Shown here: piece by piece, positions 7,545-26,625 of the stretch | Position numbering within the stretch: the stretch's first letter is position 1 | How the letters are laid out: every line of letters begins with the position of its first letter | NCBI GenBank assembly: GCA_009746045.1 | Contig: RPFO01000034.1 | Span: 1,624,646 to 1,658,145, forward strand | Length of the DNA: 33,500 bases | Direction of reading: 5' to 3' | From: Mesostigma viride | Lineage: Eukaryota > Streptophyta > Mesostigmatophyceae > Mesostigmatales > Mesostigmataceae | Program-made: the position numbers and the translations under genes | Notes under the pieces: generated by a model | Told to the model about the DNA's origin: nothing | What the model saw: the letters and a program-made list of their open reading frames with translations, nothing else | The model's database searches: none

Positions 7545-8522
7545 ATGGCTCCCGCTACCAGGTCCTCTGTTCGCCTCAACAACACCCCGCTGTTCCCTCT
7601 CTCCTTGGCAGCCATATCCAAGCGAAAGAAGCACGCCTGCAAGAAGCCTGTCCTCGTGGAGCACAGCGACGAGTCGAACCCCGTCAAGGACTCCGCTTTC
7701 GACTTGGTGAGGCCGCGTATCTGCGACACCTGTTTCCACATGCCGACGGACTTTTTCTACCTCTTCAAAAACGACCAAGGCTCCGTCGAGTGCAAGTGCG
7801 ATGGCTGCGTCAAGGCCATCCCTCAAATCGCCGACTTCGTGCACAAGTACTCGGATTCGCTCATGCGCTACCGAGTCCCTGAGCAAGATACGCCACCTCG
7901 CCGCTCCTATTCGTGCGTGGAGTGCATGTCGTACGTCACTGGAGCTGCCTTCGTCCACGATACGCCTGCAACGCAGCACATGCGCAACAAGACCACTCTG
8001 TGCGAGCCCTGCTACCAAAAGAAGGTCGTGATCGCAATTCGCAAGTTGAAAGTGGCCGACAACGAAGTCAGAACAGAAAAGGAGAACGAGCTCGTGCAGA
8101 GTTTCGTGAGGGACTGGAAGATGGACACGCAGGCCGGTGAGCAAGGGACTTCTCTCTACCTGCAGAACTCGAACGTTGCGAGCTGTTGGCCCCCGAAGGA
8201 GTGCTCCACCTGCACGGTGAGGTTCTTGCACGACGTCATGTCTGCCTATATTGTCCCGGACCAGTTCTCGGACCAGATCCGCGTCCGCTGCCACAATTGC
8301 GCAAGGAACGCGCCCTTCAAGGCGAAGATCCTCTTGGAGGGGTACAGCGAAGACAACGGCTTGAAGAAGCTCCTGGAAAAACCCAAAGACCAGAGGGACG
8401 AGTTTGTCCCCTTCGGAGTCAACTTGCAGCCCATGAACAGAGCCGAGGAGAAGCAGTTCCTCCGCGGCGTGCTTGACCTTCTCGTGACTGAGGGCAAACC
8501 GCTGCTTTTTGGGCGCAAGTGA
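7545..8522 (+). CDS. Intact 325-aa protein with three CxxC-CxxC modules
   Basis: Start placed at the ATG in CCATCCATGGCT because it follows the TATA-like box by about 80 nt and the pyrimidine-rich leader. The same frame is open further upstream into the promoter, which is unlikely to be coding. Six CxxC pairs are arranged as three modules: C60/C63 with C85/C88, C124/C127 with C153/C156, and C220/C223 with C249/C252, each pair 21-25 residues apart. This is the spacing of zinc-ribbon or treble-clef folds. The N-terminus (residues 1-35) is basic. Three zinc modules suggest nucleic-acid or protein binding, for example a transcription-related factor, but I do not recognise the family. The gene is followed by the island 3' motif and then by the small membrane-protein pair. 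Confidence 0.8.
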   Translation: MAPATRSSVRLNNTPLFPLSLAAISKRKKHACKKPVLVEHSDESNPVKDSAFDLVRPRICDTCFHMPTDFFYLFKNDQGSVECKCDGCVKAIPQIADFVHKYSDSLMRYRVPEQDTPPRRSYSCVECMSYVTGAAFVHDTPATQHMRNKTTLCEPCYQKKVVIAIRKLKVADNEVRTEKENELVQSFVRDWKMDTQAGEQGTSLYLQNSNVASCWPPKECSTCTVRFLHDVMSAYIVPDQFSDQIRVRCHNCARNAPFKAKILLEGYSEDNGLKKLLEKPKDQRDEFVPFGVNLQPMNRAEEKQFLRGVLDLLVTEGKPLLFGRK

Positions 8523-8550
8523 TGCAGTATAGGAAACACGATTGAGTGAT

Positions 8551-8579
8551 ATTATTTATTTTTATAATGAAAAGACCAT
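8551..8579 (+). terminator. Shared 3' motif after the CxxC gene
   Basis: ATTATTTATTTTTATAATGA followed by AAAGACCATG, starting 29 nt after the stop at 8522. It abuts the start codon of the next small gene, so one sequence may serve as the 3' signal of one gene and the leader of the next. Confidence 0.55.
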
Positions 8580-8766
8580 GATCATTGTGTCCATCATCAA
8601 AGCATTATTGCTGTACTATCTCATTTGCGTCAACCTCTCCTTAGCATGGGAACACTTGTACATGGAACACACGCGCAAATCGTTTGACAAATTCCCTTGG
8701 AATAAGCGTATTCTCCTAGTGCTGGTGTTCTCCCCCGCAGTCCCGTTCGGGTTACTCGGCTTTTAG
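8578..8766 (+). CDS. Small membrane protein, 62 aa, copy 1
   Basis: Start ATG at 8578 chosen because the translated sequence from here is matched residue for residue at the start of the next frame. Residues 1-25 form a hydrophobic segment (MIIVSIIKALLLYYLI...), then a polar stretch H-L-Y-x2-H-T-R, then a second hydrophobic segment near residues 44-62. Predicted as a one- or two-pass membrane protein of unknown role. Tandem copy at 8810-9013. Confidence 0.6.
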   Translation: MIIVSIIKALLLYYLICVNLSLAWEHLYMEHTRKSFDKFPWNKRILLVLVFSPAVPFGLLGF

Positions 8767-8806
8767 GCGCAACCCCGATTGGCAAAATTATGTCCATAAT
8801 GAAAAG

Positions 8807-8820
8807 ACAATGATCATTGT
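8807..8820. repeat. 14-bp perfect palindrome over a start codon
   Basis: ACAATGATCATTGT contains the ATG of the second small membrane gene. The first gene has the same palindrome with one mismatch (ACCATGATCATTGT, 8575-8588). It could be an operator or simply conserved coding sequence. Confidence 0.6.
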
Positions 8821-9013
8821 GTCCATCATCAAAGCACTACTGCTGTACTATCTCATACTCGCGAACATAGCCTTAGCATACGACCACCTGTATTCAGGGC
8901 ACACGCGCGAATCGTACGAAAACTACCCCTTATCACAACGTATTAAGCTTGCATTGTTCACGCCCGTATTTATTCCGGCCATGGTCCTATTCGGGGGGCC
9001 TTGGAGGCGCTAA
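8810..9013 (+). CDS. Small membrane protein, 67 aa, copy 2
   Basis: Tandem paralogue of 8578-8766. The first 16 residues are identical, as are the H-L-Y and H-T-R positions; the C-terminal hydrophobic segment has diverged and ends in a basic W-R-R. The duplication includes the preceding ATAATGAAAAGAC box. It is the last gene of the island; the sequence to the right changes to retroelement debris. Confidence 0.6.
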   Translation: MIIVSIIKALLLYYLILANIALAYDHLYSGHTRESYENYPLSQRIKLALFTPVFIPAMVLFGGPWRR

Positions 9014-9308
9014 CCCCCCACCCGCTGGGAGACCACGGGACTTAGCCGATTTTCACAAGTCGCGCAACCCGGGAAAACGGGTCACTTTCGCGGAGCGTAG
9101 TAGTGCGCCCTCCCTCCTTCTCGCTGTGTATATAGGGTTGAAGGTTCCTTTACTCTGTATTGGCACCCATGCACGTGACGCAGTCACGTGCTTATTAATT
9201 GATTAATTAACCCCCACACCCGTCATCATGGTCGGCCGAGCATACAGTCTACAGTTACTCCTACACACAGATCTCGAATGATTTATGTAGTACCAAATCC
9301 GAAAGGCT
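9014..9308. other. Right boundary of the island
   Basis: No gene is seen. Contains a last CCACGGGAC (9033-9041), a TATA-like GTGTATATAGG at about 9126-9136 with no frame behind it, and a perfect hairpin at 9171-9191 (9-bp arms starting GCACGTGAC, 3-nt loop). A TTAATTGATTAATTAA tract follows, of the kind that borders the retroelements further on. Confidence 0.55.
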
Positions 9309-9533
9309 TGCATCACTCCCCGGAAAGGAGAACTTTTGCGGATGACTGTAGGTGTCAGTTGGCGATGCCCTAGGATCCGGAGACGTCCGTCCTATAGTCA
9401 GCAAAATTGGTGCGAGAGGTCCCCAGTTCGATTCCGGCCTGGATTCGTTTGCAGATCGCGTTTTTCCGCGTTTTCCGCGGCCCGGCACTGAACGCAAATG
9501 GTTTTCACCTTTGCGGCGCGCCAAATCAGAATA
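9309..9533 (+). mobile_element. tRNA-like SINE, copy A
   Basis: About 225 bp, from TTGCATCACTCCCCGG to the region of AAATCAGA. It matches the reverse complement of 12823-13045 over its length with scattered differences. An A-box-like TATAGTCAGC..TTGG and a B-box-like AGTTCGATTCC lie about 20-30 nt apart near 9395-9435, as in a shortened tRNA-derived Pol III promoter. No clear target-site duplication flanks this copy. Confidence 0.6.
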
Positions 9534-9868
9534 CAGTCGTCTTGGATAGTCCGGATGACGCGGAGTTGCTATCTGCGACTCCAGACCTGGGCGAGTGAGT
9601 TGCGCCACTTGCCTTCGCGGGTGAAGTATCAGCGTAGAAAAGTACCTCGATCAGTGCGGGTACTCCGTGGCATGCCTTCAGTGCATGTTCACGCACGTTT
9701 ACTTACTTAATTAATTAAACTCGTGCTCCCGTCGGGGAGTCACAGAGCATTAACCCCGATGGATGGATGAATGGATGGATGGGTAGGTACACGCAATCCT
9801 ACAGGTCTAAGCTATCTACAAGCTATCTACAAAACAGTCCTACTATAATTAATTAATTAATTAATTAT
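9534..9868. other. Spacer with GATG and AATT simple repeats
   Basis: No gene. Holds TTAATTAATTAA (9708-9718), a GATGGATG run (9760-9783) and an AATT tract (9847-9867). The segment with ACTCGTGCTCC..GGGGAGTCAC..GAGCATTAACC followed by GATG repeats is repeated at about 11240-11310, so it is part of a repeat family. Confidence 0.6.
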
Positions 9869-11110
9869 CAACATCACTCCGTTGGGAGTAGATGTAGCAC
9901 ATAGCCCTGAGAAGGGGCATATGGCTTTTAATACATTCTAGGCTACTTCATGCAAGGGTGGGAATGTAAGCTACCCCTGCTCTAGGTGCACCAGGGCACC
10001 CGCACCCTCATGGTCTATCACGCTATGCCCGGGTAAGGGGGGAGCATGCCTGTGAGGGGGAAGATCATCATGGCTAGACAAAAACTAGAGCGTGGCATCT
10101 CAGCAGAGAGCAGCTCTCTGCATGGGCACAGCATTACTAAATAAAACTAGGCAGCGTCTGGAGTGTGGCTCATCATAGGCACACATGTACATGACTAAAA
10201 AGGCTACTGCCTAAGCTGGTATAGTGCCTGTAGTAGGCGGGCATGTACAAGGCCACTGTCTAACTATTCTACACTACTGCTGTATTCCCCTAGGCTGGGG
10301 CTGGAGTTGCTGGGGCCGCGGTGGTCGAGGGGGTCGCTTGCCAGGGCTTGTGGCCGACGTAGATGGCCGCCCCCTTCCAGTACACCGGCTGGCCCGCCTT
10401 GGTCTGCCGGAGCTGGGTGTAGGTCGGCCATAGCTCCCGTCGCCGTTGTTGCTGTGCCAGGGTCAAGTCGTCGTCCACGGTGAAGGGAGTCTTCTCGAGC
10501 CGCTTGCGGCGTCTGAGAAACGAAATCTTGTCCGCTGGGCTATCAAAGATGAGAAGAAGCGGAGGCGCCCCTGCCTTACCCCGCGCGCGGGGGAGGCGGT
10601 GGGCGGTCAGCTTGATCTCACCAAGAAGGCCCATGCGTGCAAGGATTTTGCTCTCAAACGCGCGTGCAAGCTTCTCGGAATTCTCACCTTCTTCCATGTC
10701 CAAGTTCTTGAGTATGGCGTTGAGGCTGCGCTTGGCGAGCTCGGCCTCCTCGCGGAGGTCAAGCGTCTGCCGCTGGAGCTGGGCTGCGACGGCGGAGGTG
10801 GTGGAGGTGGTATGTTGCTTAAGCATGTCCGCCCAGGTCGTGATGGGAGGAGCATCGCCGGCCGGGCCAGCCGAGGCTGGCTTGGCGGCAATGTCCTTCA
10901 CTGCCTGGGCGGTGAGGCCTGCCGTGTTCTGCAAGACCTCGATAGCGATTGCATTATCCTTGAGGCGCTGGTCGATGTCGCGGAGCTGGGCGGTGATGGA
11001 GTCGGTGGAGGCGGAGGGGGGGGGGGGGGGAGGCGAGGAGGGTGGCGGTGGCGGTGGGGATGGTGGGAAGCTCAGCAGCCAGCGTGCCACCTATTGCCGC
11101 CACGGCGGTG
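9869..11110 (-). mobile_element. L1-ORF1-like retroelement, copy 1
   Basis: Read on the minus strand. The open frame 11090-10290 encodes about 266 residues: a proline/glycine-rich start disturbed by a 12-base homopolymer, a coiled-coil-like region (I-D-Q-R-L-K-D-N-A-I-A-I-E), then an RRM-like and C-terminal region with D-D-D-L-T-L-A-Q-Q-Q-R-R-R-E-L-W. That last pattern is the one seen in LINE-1 type ORF1 nucleic-acid-binding proteins. About 420 bp of 3' sequence follows and ends at ACTCCGTTGGGAG and an AATT tract (9847-9888). No reverse transcriptase frame follows, so it looks like an ORF1-only derivative. Confidence 0.65.
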
Positions 11111-11486
11111 AAAGTTATGAGCTCCGCCGTCAGCCATGGCTACCTCGTGGCTCGTGGCTCGTGGCTCGTCTACCCGATGGATGGATGGATGGGTGCAAAC
11201 AGTCCTACCGGATACAACTATATTAATTAATTAATCAATTAGACTCGTGCTCCTGTTGGGGAGTCACGGAGCATTAACCAGGATGGATGGATGGATGGGT
11301 GCAAACAGTCCTACCGGTCTAATCTATCTACATCAGCTACCTCTCTGTCGAGAAGCCATGCCCTAGCTCTTGTATAGCCATGATCGATGATCTTCCCCCA
11401 CATGACATACTCCCCCTTAGCTGGGCATAGTGTGAAGATCATGAGGGTGCAGGTGCCCTGGTGCACTTAATTTATTAATTAAAATC
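11111..11486. other. Repeat-rich spacer between element copies 1 and 2
   Basis: No gene. Contains GTGGCTC triple repeat (11149-11168), two GATG runs (11177-11192 and 11283-11300), TTAATTAATTAATCAATTA, and a segment matching 9715-9800. Fragments of the element's 3' region (CATGCCC..TAGCTCTTGTATAGCC) also appear near 11357-11380. Confidence 0.6.
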
Positions 11487-12361
11487 ATAGCTCCGTGGGG
11501 AGCATATGTAACACATAGCCCTGAGATGGAGGAAGGTGAGAATTCCGAGAAGCTTGCGCGTGTTTTTGAGAGAGAAATCCTTGATCGCATGGGCCTTACT
11601 GGTGAGATCGAGCTGGCCGCCCACCGCCTTCCCCGCGCGCGGGGTAAGGCCGGGCCGCCCCCGCTCCTTCTCACCTTTAAGACCCCGGCGGACAAGATTT
11701 CTTTTCTCAGACGCCGCAAGCGGCTCGAGAAGACTCTCTTCACCCTTGACGACGACTTGACCCTGGCACAGCAACAACGACGACGGGAGCTATGGCAGAC
11801 CTACCTCCAGCTCCGGCAGACCAAGGCGGGCCAGCCGGTGTACTGGAAGGGGGCGGCCATCTACGTCGGCCACAAGCCCTGGCAAGCGACCCCCTCGACC
11901 ACCGCGGCCCCAGCAACTCCAGCCCCAGCCTAGGGGAATACAGCAGTAGTGTAGAATAGTTAGACAGTGGCCTTGTACATGCCCGCCTACTACAGGCACT
12001 ATACCAGCTGAGGCCTAGCCTTTTTAGTCATGTACATGTGTGCCTATGATGTGCCACACTCCAGACGATGCCTAGCCTTATTTAGTAATGTTGTGCCCAT
12101 GCAGGGAGTCACTCTCTGCTGAGAAGCCATGCCATAGCTCTTGTATAGCCATGATGATCTTCCCCCTCACAGGCATGCTCCCCCCTTACCCGGGCATAGC
12201 GTGATAGACCATGAGGGTGCGGGTGCCCTGGTGCACCTAGAGCAAGTGTTGTTTACATTCCCACCCTTGCAGGAAGTAGCTTAGAATGTATTATAGGCTC
12301 ATATGCCCCTTCTCAGGGCTATGTGCTACATATACTCCCAACGGAGTTATGTTCCTAATTA
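11487..12361 (+). mobile_element. L1-ORF1-like retroelement, copy 2 (5'-truncated)
   Basis: Inverted relative to copy 1. Frame 11526-11933 encodes the C-terminal 135 residues of the ORF1-like protein, nearly identical to copy 1 from M-E-E-G-E-N-S-E-K onward. The 3' region continues to CTCCCAACGGAGT (12335-12347) and AATTAATTAATTAAT. Its left end is a short reversed piece of the element's own 3' terminus (CTCCGTGGGGAG..CATAGCCCTGAGA, 11490-11526) joined directly to internal sequence. This resembles a twin-priming inversion, or a terminal inverted repeat. Confidence 0.65.
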
Positions 12362-13945
12362 ATTAATTAATAGCCCTGAGAAAGGGGCATCTATGGGTTT
12401 GTAATACAATCAGGGCAACAACCTGCAGGTGTAGGATGTACGACTATCACCTGCTCTGGGTGCACTAGGTGCACCTGCACCTCCATGATGGTTCATGCCT
12501 CCTTAACAAGCACAGGCACCCAGGGGGGGCTTGAGGAGAGGGCCTAGAAGGCCTGCATGACATATGGGGTGGAAGGTATGTGGCTAGGCTATAGCTAGGG
12601 TACACATGGCCTCTCAGCAGGGAGTAACTCCCTGCATGGGCAAAGCATGACTTGAAATTGCTACGGCTATTGCAAGGGCGGGTGTGGGCCCATCACGTAG
12701 GCATACATGGCCACGTCACTAAGCTTCTAGTCTACACTACTGCTATATATTCCCTAGGCTGGGGTGGCTGGGGTGGCTGGGGCGGCAGGGGTCGCCTGCC
12801 AGGGCTTGTGGGCGACGTAGATTCTGATCAGGCACTCCGCAAAGGTGAAAACCATTTGCGTTCAGTGCCGGGCCGCGGAAAACGCGGAAAAATGCGATCT
12901 GCAAATGAATCCGACCGAAATCGAACTGGGGACCTCTCGCACCAACTTTCGCTGACTATAGGACGGACGTCTCCGGTTACCATGGCATCGCCAACTTACA
13001 CCTACAGTCATCCGCAAAAGTTCTCCTGTCCGGGGAGTGATGCAAGACGTAGATGTCCGCCCCCTTCCAGTAGACCGGCTTCTGCCCCGCCGTCTGCCGA
13101 AGCTGGAGGTAGGTCGGCCATAACTCCCGTCGTCGTTGTTGCTGCGTCAAGGTCAAGTCGTCGTCCAGCGTGTAGGCGGTCCCCCCAAGCCGCTTGCGAC
13201 ACTTGAGGAACTCCATCTTATCCGCCATGGTGTCATAGGTGAGGAGCAAGGGGGAGGGGCCGGCCTTACCCCGCGAGCGGGGAAGGCGGGTCACCCCCCG
13301 CGGCTTGCCCTTACCAGTGATAGCCATGGGGACAAGGATTTTGTTCTCAAACGCCATGGCAAGGGTCTCGGGGGTCTCGTCCTGCAGCGGGTCGAAGTGC
13401 TTGACTATGACGTTAAGGCTGCGCTTGGCGGAGCTCGGCCTCCTCGCGGAGGTCCAGCGTCTGCTGCTTAAGCTGTGCGGCGACGGGCGGAGGTGGTGGA
13501 GGTGGCGTGTTGCTTAAGCATGTCCGCCCAGGTCGGGATGGGAGGAGCATCGCCGGCAGGGCCAGCAGGGGCTGGCCGAGCGGCGATGTCCTTCACCGCC
13601 TGAGCAGTGATGCCGGCGGTGTTCTGCAAGCATTCGATGGCTATGGCATTGTCCTGCAGGCGCTTGTCGATGGCGAGAAGCTGGGCCGTGAGGGCGTCGG
13701 TTGTGGTGGAGGTGGAGGCGAGGAGCTTGGAGGTGGCGGTGGTGGTGGAGGAGAGGATGGGAAGCTCGGCAGCCAACGTGCCGCCCATGGCCGCCCATGG
13801 TGCACCTAGAGCAAGGGTAGCTTACATTCCCACCCTTGCAGGAAGTAGCCCAGAATGTATTAAAAGCCATATGCCCCTTCTCAGGGATATGTGCTACATG
13901 TACTCCCAACGGAGTTGTGTTCAAATTAATTAATTAATTAATTAA
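12362..13945 (-). mobile_element. L1-ORF1-like retroelement, copy 3, disrupted
   Basis: Minus strand. ORF1-like segments at 13788-13468 and 13357-13055, in different frames, cover the coiled-coil and the D-D-D-L-T-L-T-Q-Q-Q-R-R-R-E-L-W regions. The coding part is interrupted by a SINE (12823-13045). The 3' region runs to about 12370 near an AATT tract. At the right end, 13799-13945 is an inverted copy of the element's own 3' region, ending in CTCCCAACGGAGT and an AATT tract. The gap between ORF segments and the frame changes show an old, inactive copy. Confidence 0.65.
12823..13045 (-). mobile_element. tRNA-like SINE, copy B, with 9-bp target duplication
   Basis: A 223-bp insertion inside element copy 3. 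The host sequence GACGTAGAT is present on both sides (12814-12822 and 13046-13054), whereas copy 1 has it once at the matching site (near 10357). On the minus strand it carries TATAGTCAGC..GTTGG (A-box-like) and CAGTTCGATTTCGG (B-box-like). It matches copy A at 9309-9533. Confidence 0.75.
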
Positions 13946-14107
13946 TTAATCAGCTACCTACAACATCTATCTAACAGCATCACTAACTACAACATCTATC
14001 TAAACAGCATCACGCTACCCTAGGGGAGCTGTCTGGCGTGCCTCCCGCGGGTTTGCACACGCGGGCGCTTGCCCACAGGGGGGGGCTCGTTGGACATCCT
14101 CTATGAC
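13946..14107. other. LINE 3' tail region
   Basis: Non-coding. A tract of AATT repeats (13926-13952) and the repeat ACTACAACATCTATCTAA..CAGCATCAC lie just beyond the stop of the LINE C-terminal fragment at 14108, in the position of its 3' end. Confidence 0.5.
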
Positions 14108-14290
14108 CTAGGCCCACTTGGCCTTGTCCATCATCTTCTTCCAAATCACGGAGAGGCCTAGGCCCCCCATGTCCTCTACTAGCTGTTCTTTGAAGGTGCG
14201 GGCCTTGCGGCGTCTAACATCACGGGGCCCGTCCCACGTCAGGAGGCCGGCCAGGCTGAGCTGGTCGCTACAACTATATGGTGCCCGCAT
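14108..14290 (-). pseudogene. LINE ORF2 C-terminal fragment 1
   Basis: About 60 residues ending W-K-K-M-M-D-K-A-K-W-A. It contains R-R-R-K-A-R-T-F-K-E-Q-L-V-E-D-M-G-G-L-G-L, the pattern seen at the extreme C-terminus of many non-LTR reverse transcriptase proteins. Upstream coding sequence is missing; 14300-14520 shows no frame. Confidence 0.5.
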
Positions 14291-14559
14291 TTCTTACTTT
14301 CTGTGTTCCGCGGAATCTCATATTTTGGGCAGCTAGTGTTTTCACGTTCATTGCTTTCTAACGACAATGGTGCTCGCGACCCTAGGGTTCTTGTCTAGCA
14401 TCCCGCCGGCCCATGCATGCACCCCTGTACCCAATACCTGTTGATCCAGTCCCAAGGCAGCCAAGGCGGACGCGCACGTGTGCAAACACGCGGCTTCCCC
14501 ACTGCACTTACTTACTTACTTAGCCTTAGCAGCAAGGAGACCATTAAGTTAAATTAAAT

Positions 14560-14600
14560 TAAATTATAACATGACTCCGTTGGGAGATCATGTACATGAT
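14560..14600 (-). repeat. LINE 3' terminal motif ACTCCGTTGGGAG
   Basis: The motif at 14574-14586 next to an AAATT tract (14548-14566) repeats the termini of the ORF1-only elements. It lies about 120 nt beyond the stop of the LINE fragment at 14706, linking that reverse-transcriptase-bearing family to the ORF1-only copies. Confidence 0.55.
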
Positions 14601-14705
14601 CTCTACATAGCACGTATTCCCTTGCTGGATGGATGGAGGTGGGCGAAGCAGCGAAACTGAACTAAGCTAACTCTAAGCTAATCTAGAAAACCCTAACTAC
14701 TCTAC

Positions 14706-14918
14706 TCAGCAAAGCGCCCCTTCCTTCTGGGGCCCGGAGGGGGCTTGCCCACAGGGGCCGGCGCGTGAGCCTGGACAATCTTCTTCCACCTCTAATTCTT
14801 GTTCTGCATAGCAGTCCAAGCATGCAGGAGAGAGGGAGTGAATGCGGTGTTCAAACTGGGCTGGGACCACTAGGTCGGCCAGCAACTGCTCTGTATAGGT
14901 CATGGCAGGTTTACCCAT
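14706..14918 (-). pseudogene. LINE ORF2 C-terminal fragment 2
   Basis: About 70 residues starting MGKPAMTYTEQLLADLVVP and ending after G-Q-A-P-S-G-P. It is a second LINE C-terminus of the same general type as 14108-14290; both are followed by a related GCTTGCCCACAGGGG sequence. It probably belongs to the same degraded copy as the RT fragment at 15173-15716, with frame breaks between them. Confidence 0.4.
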
Positions 14919-15172
14919 CTTTCTAGGAATGTCCTTGGGCCGGCCAGGCCAGGTCAGGATATGCTGACCCTAGTTGGCCAAGCCGCTGGGGGCCGGCCAG
15001 ACCGAGGTCGGTGTCTACCTAACTGGTGCGAGCAAGATGTCCTACGACTGCTATCCTCCGCTGCCTAATCTCGCCGAAATGCGAGGCATACCCTGACACA
15101 AAGACTCTAAAGACCTATGAGTGGAAAGCCCTACGTTCAGGGCCTGTCGGAGCATCCTGGTTACCGTGCCGT

Positions 15173-15716
15173 TCAGCCGTGTGGCCAGCGTGTCCGCGAG
15201 CGTCCCGATGCCTCGGTGCCATAGGTGAGCACCGTGAGGACCAGGACCTTGAAGAGCATTCGCTTGCGGTGCTTGCCCAGGTCCTTCGAGTGCCAGTAGG
15301 TTTTGAGCAAACGAAGCCTAGCCGGCCAGGCCAGGCCGATGCGGATGTCAACATCGTCGGCGGTGTCGGGGAGCATGCTCCCCAGCAGTTTGAAGCGATC
15401 ACGGAACGGGACCTCCAACCCGTCTACCAGCCGGGGCTTCGGCGGGGAACTGGTAGCCCCGGCCAATCACCATCGCCTCAGTTTTGACACTAATCTCCAA
15501 CCCCACCGCCCGCGCCTCCAAGCCCAGACAGTCCAGCCAGGTCTGAATGTGCTCGGGGCGCCCGATGAGGGTGGTATCATCCGCATAAATCAGGTCGGAC
15601 AGGCGGTAGCCAGGGCCACTGCCGCCATACTTGCGATCGTTAAGGAAGGAGACCATGGCACTTCTTATTGTAATTCTTGGTTGCCTAAAAATATTCATTA
15701 GAAACCCTTCATACAC
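15173..15716 (-). pseudogene. 5'-truncated LINE reverse transcriptase
   Basis: Two overlapping frames. The first (15716-15399) has L-I-Y-A-D-D-T-T-L-I, the catalytic YADD of non-LTR reverse transcriptases, then the usual helix and V-G-L-E-I-S-V-K-T-E. The second (15466-15173) continues with F-K-L-L-G-S-M-L and the thumb-like region ending L-T-V-L-T-Y-G-T-E. The frame shift lies near 15440. Everything N-terminal to the YADD region is missing, so the copy is dead on arrival. It ends about 100 bp from the stop codon of the M50 protease gene. Confidence 0.75.
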
Positions 15717-15814
15717 AACTCATAGAATGAGAGGCTACCTTGACATACATTCAATCTCTCCTGATGCACACCAAGGAATGCACCCACACTATGAGCATAC
15801 TCGAGTGCGTCCAA

Positions 15815-26625
<10,811 letters not shown>

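Noticed and set aside
7293-8294. 333-aa open frame antisense to the CxxC gene
   Set aside because: Mirror frame of a GC-rich gene. The sense frame has the TATA-like box, leader, zinc motifs and 3' motif.
9390-9440. tRNA gene
   Set aside because: A-box-like and B-box-like signals are present, but no cloverleaf can be folded and the T stem is unpaired. It is part of a 225-bp repeat found twice, so a SINE fits better.
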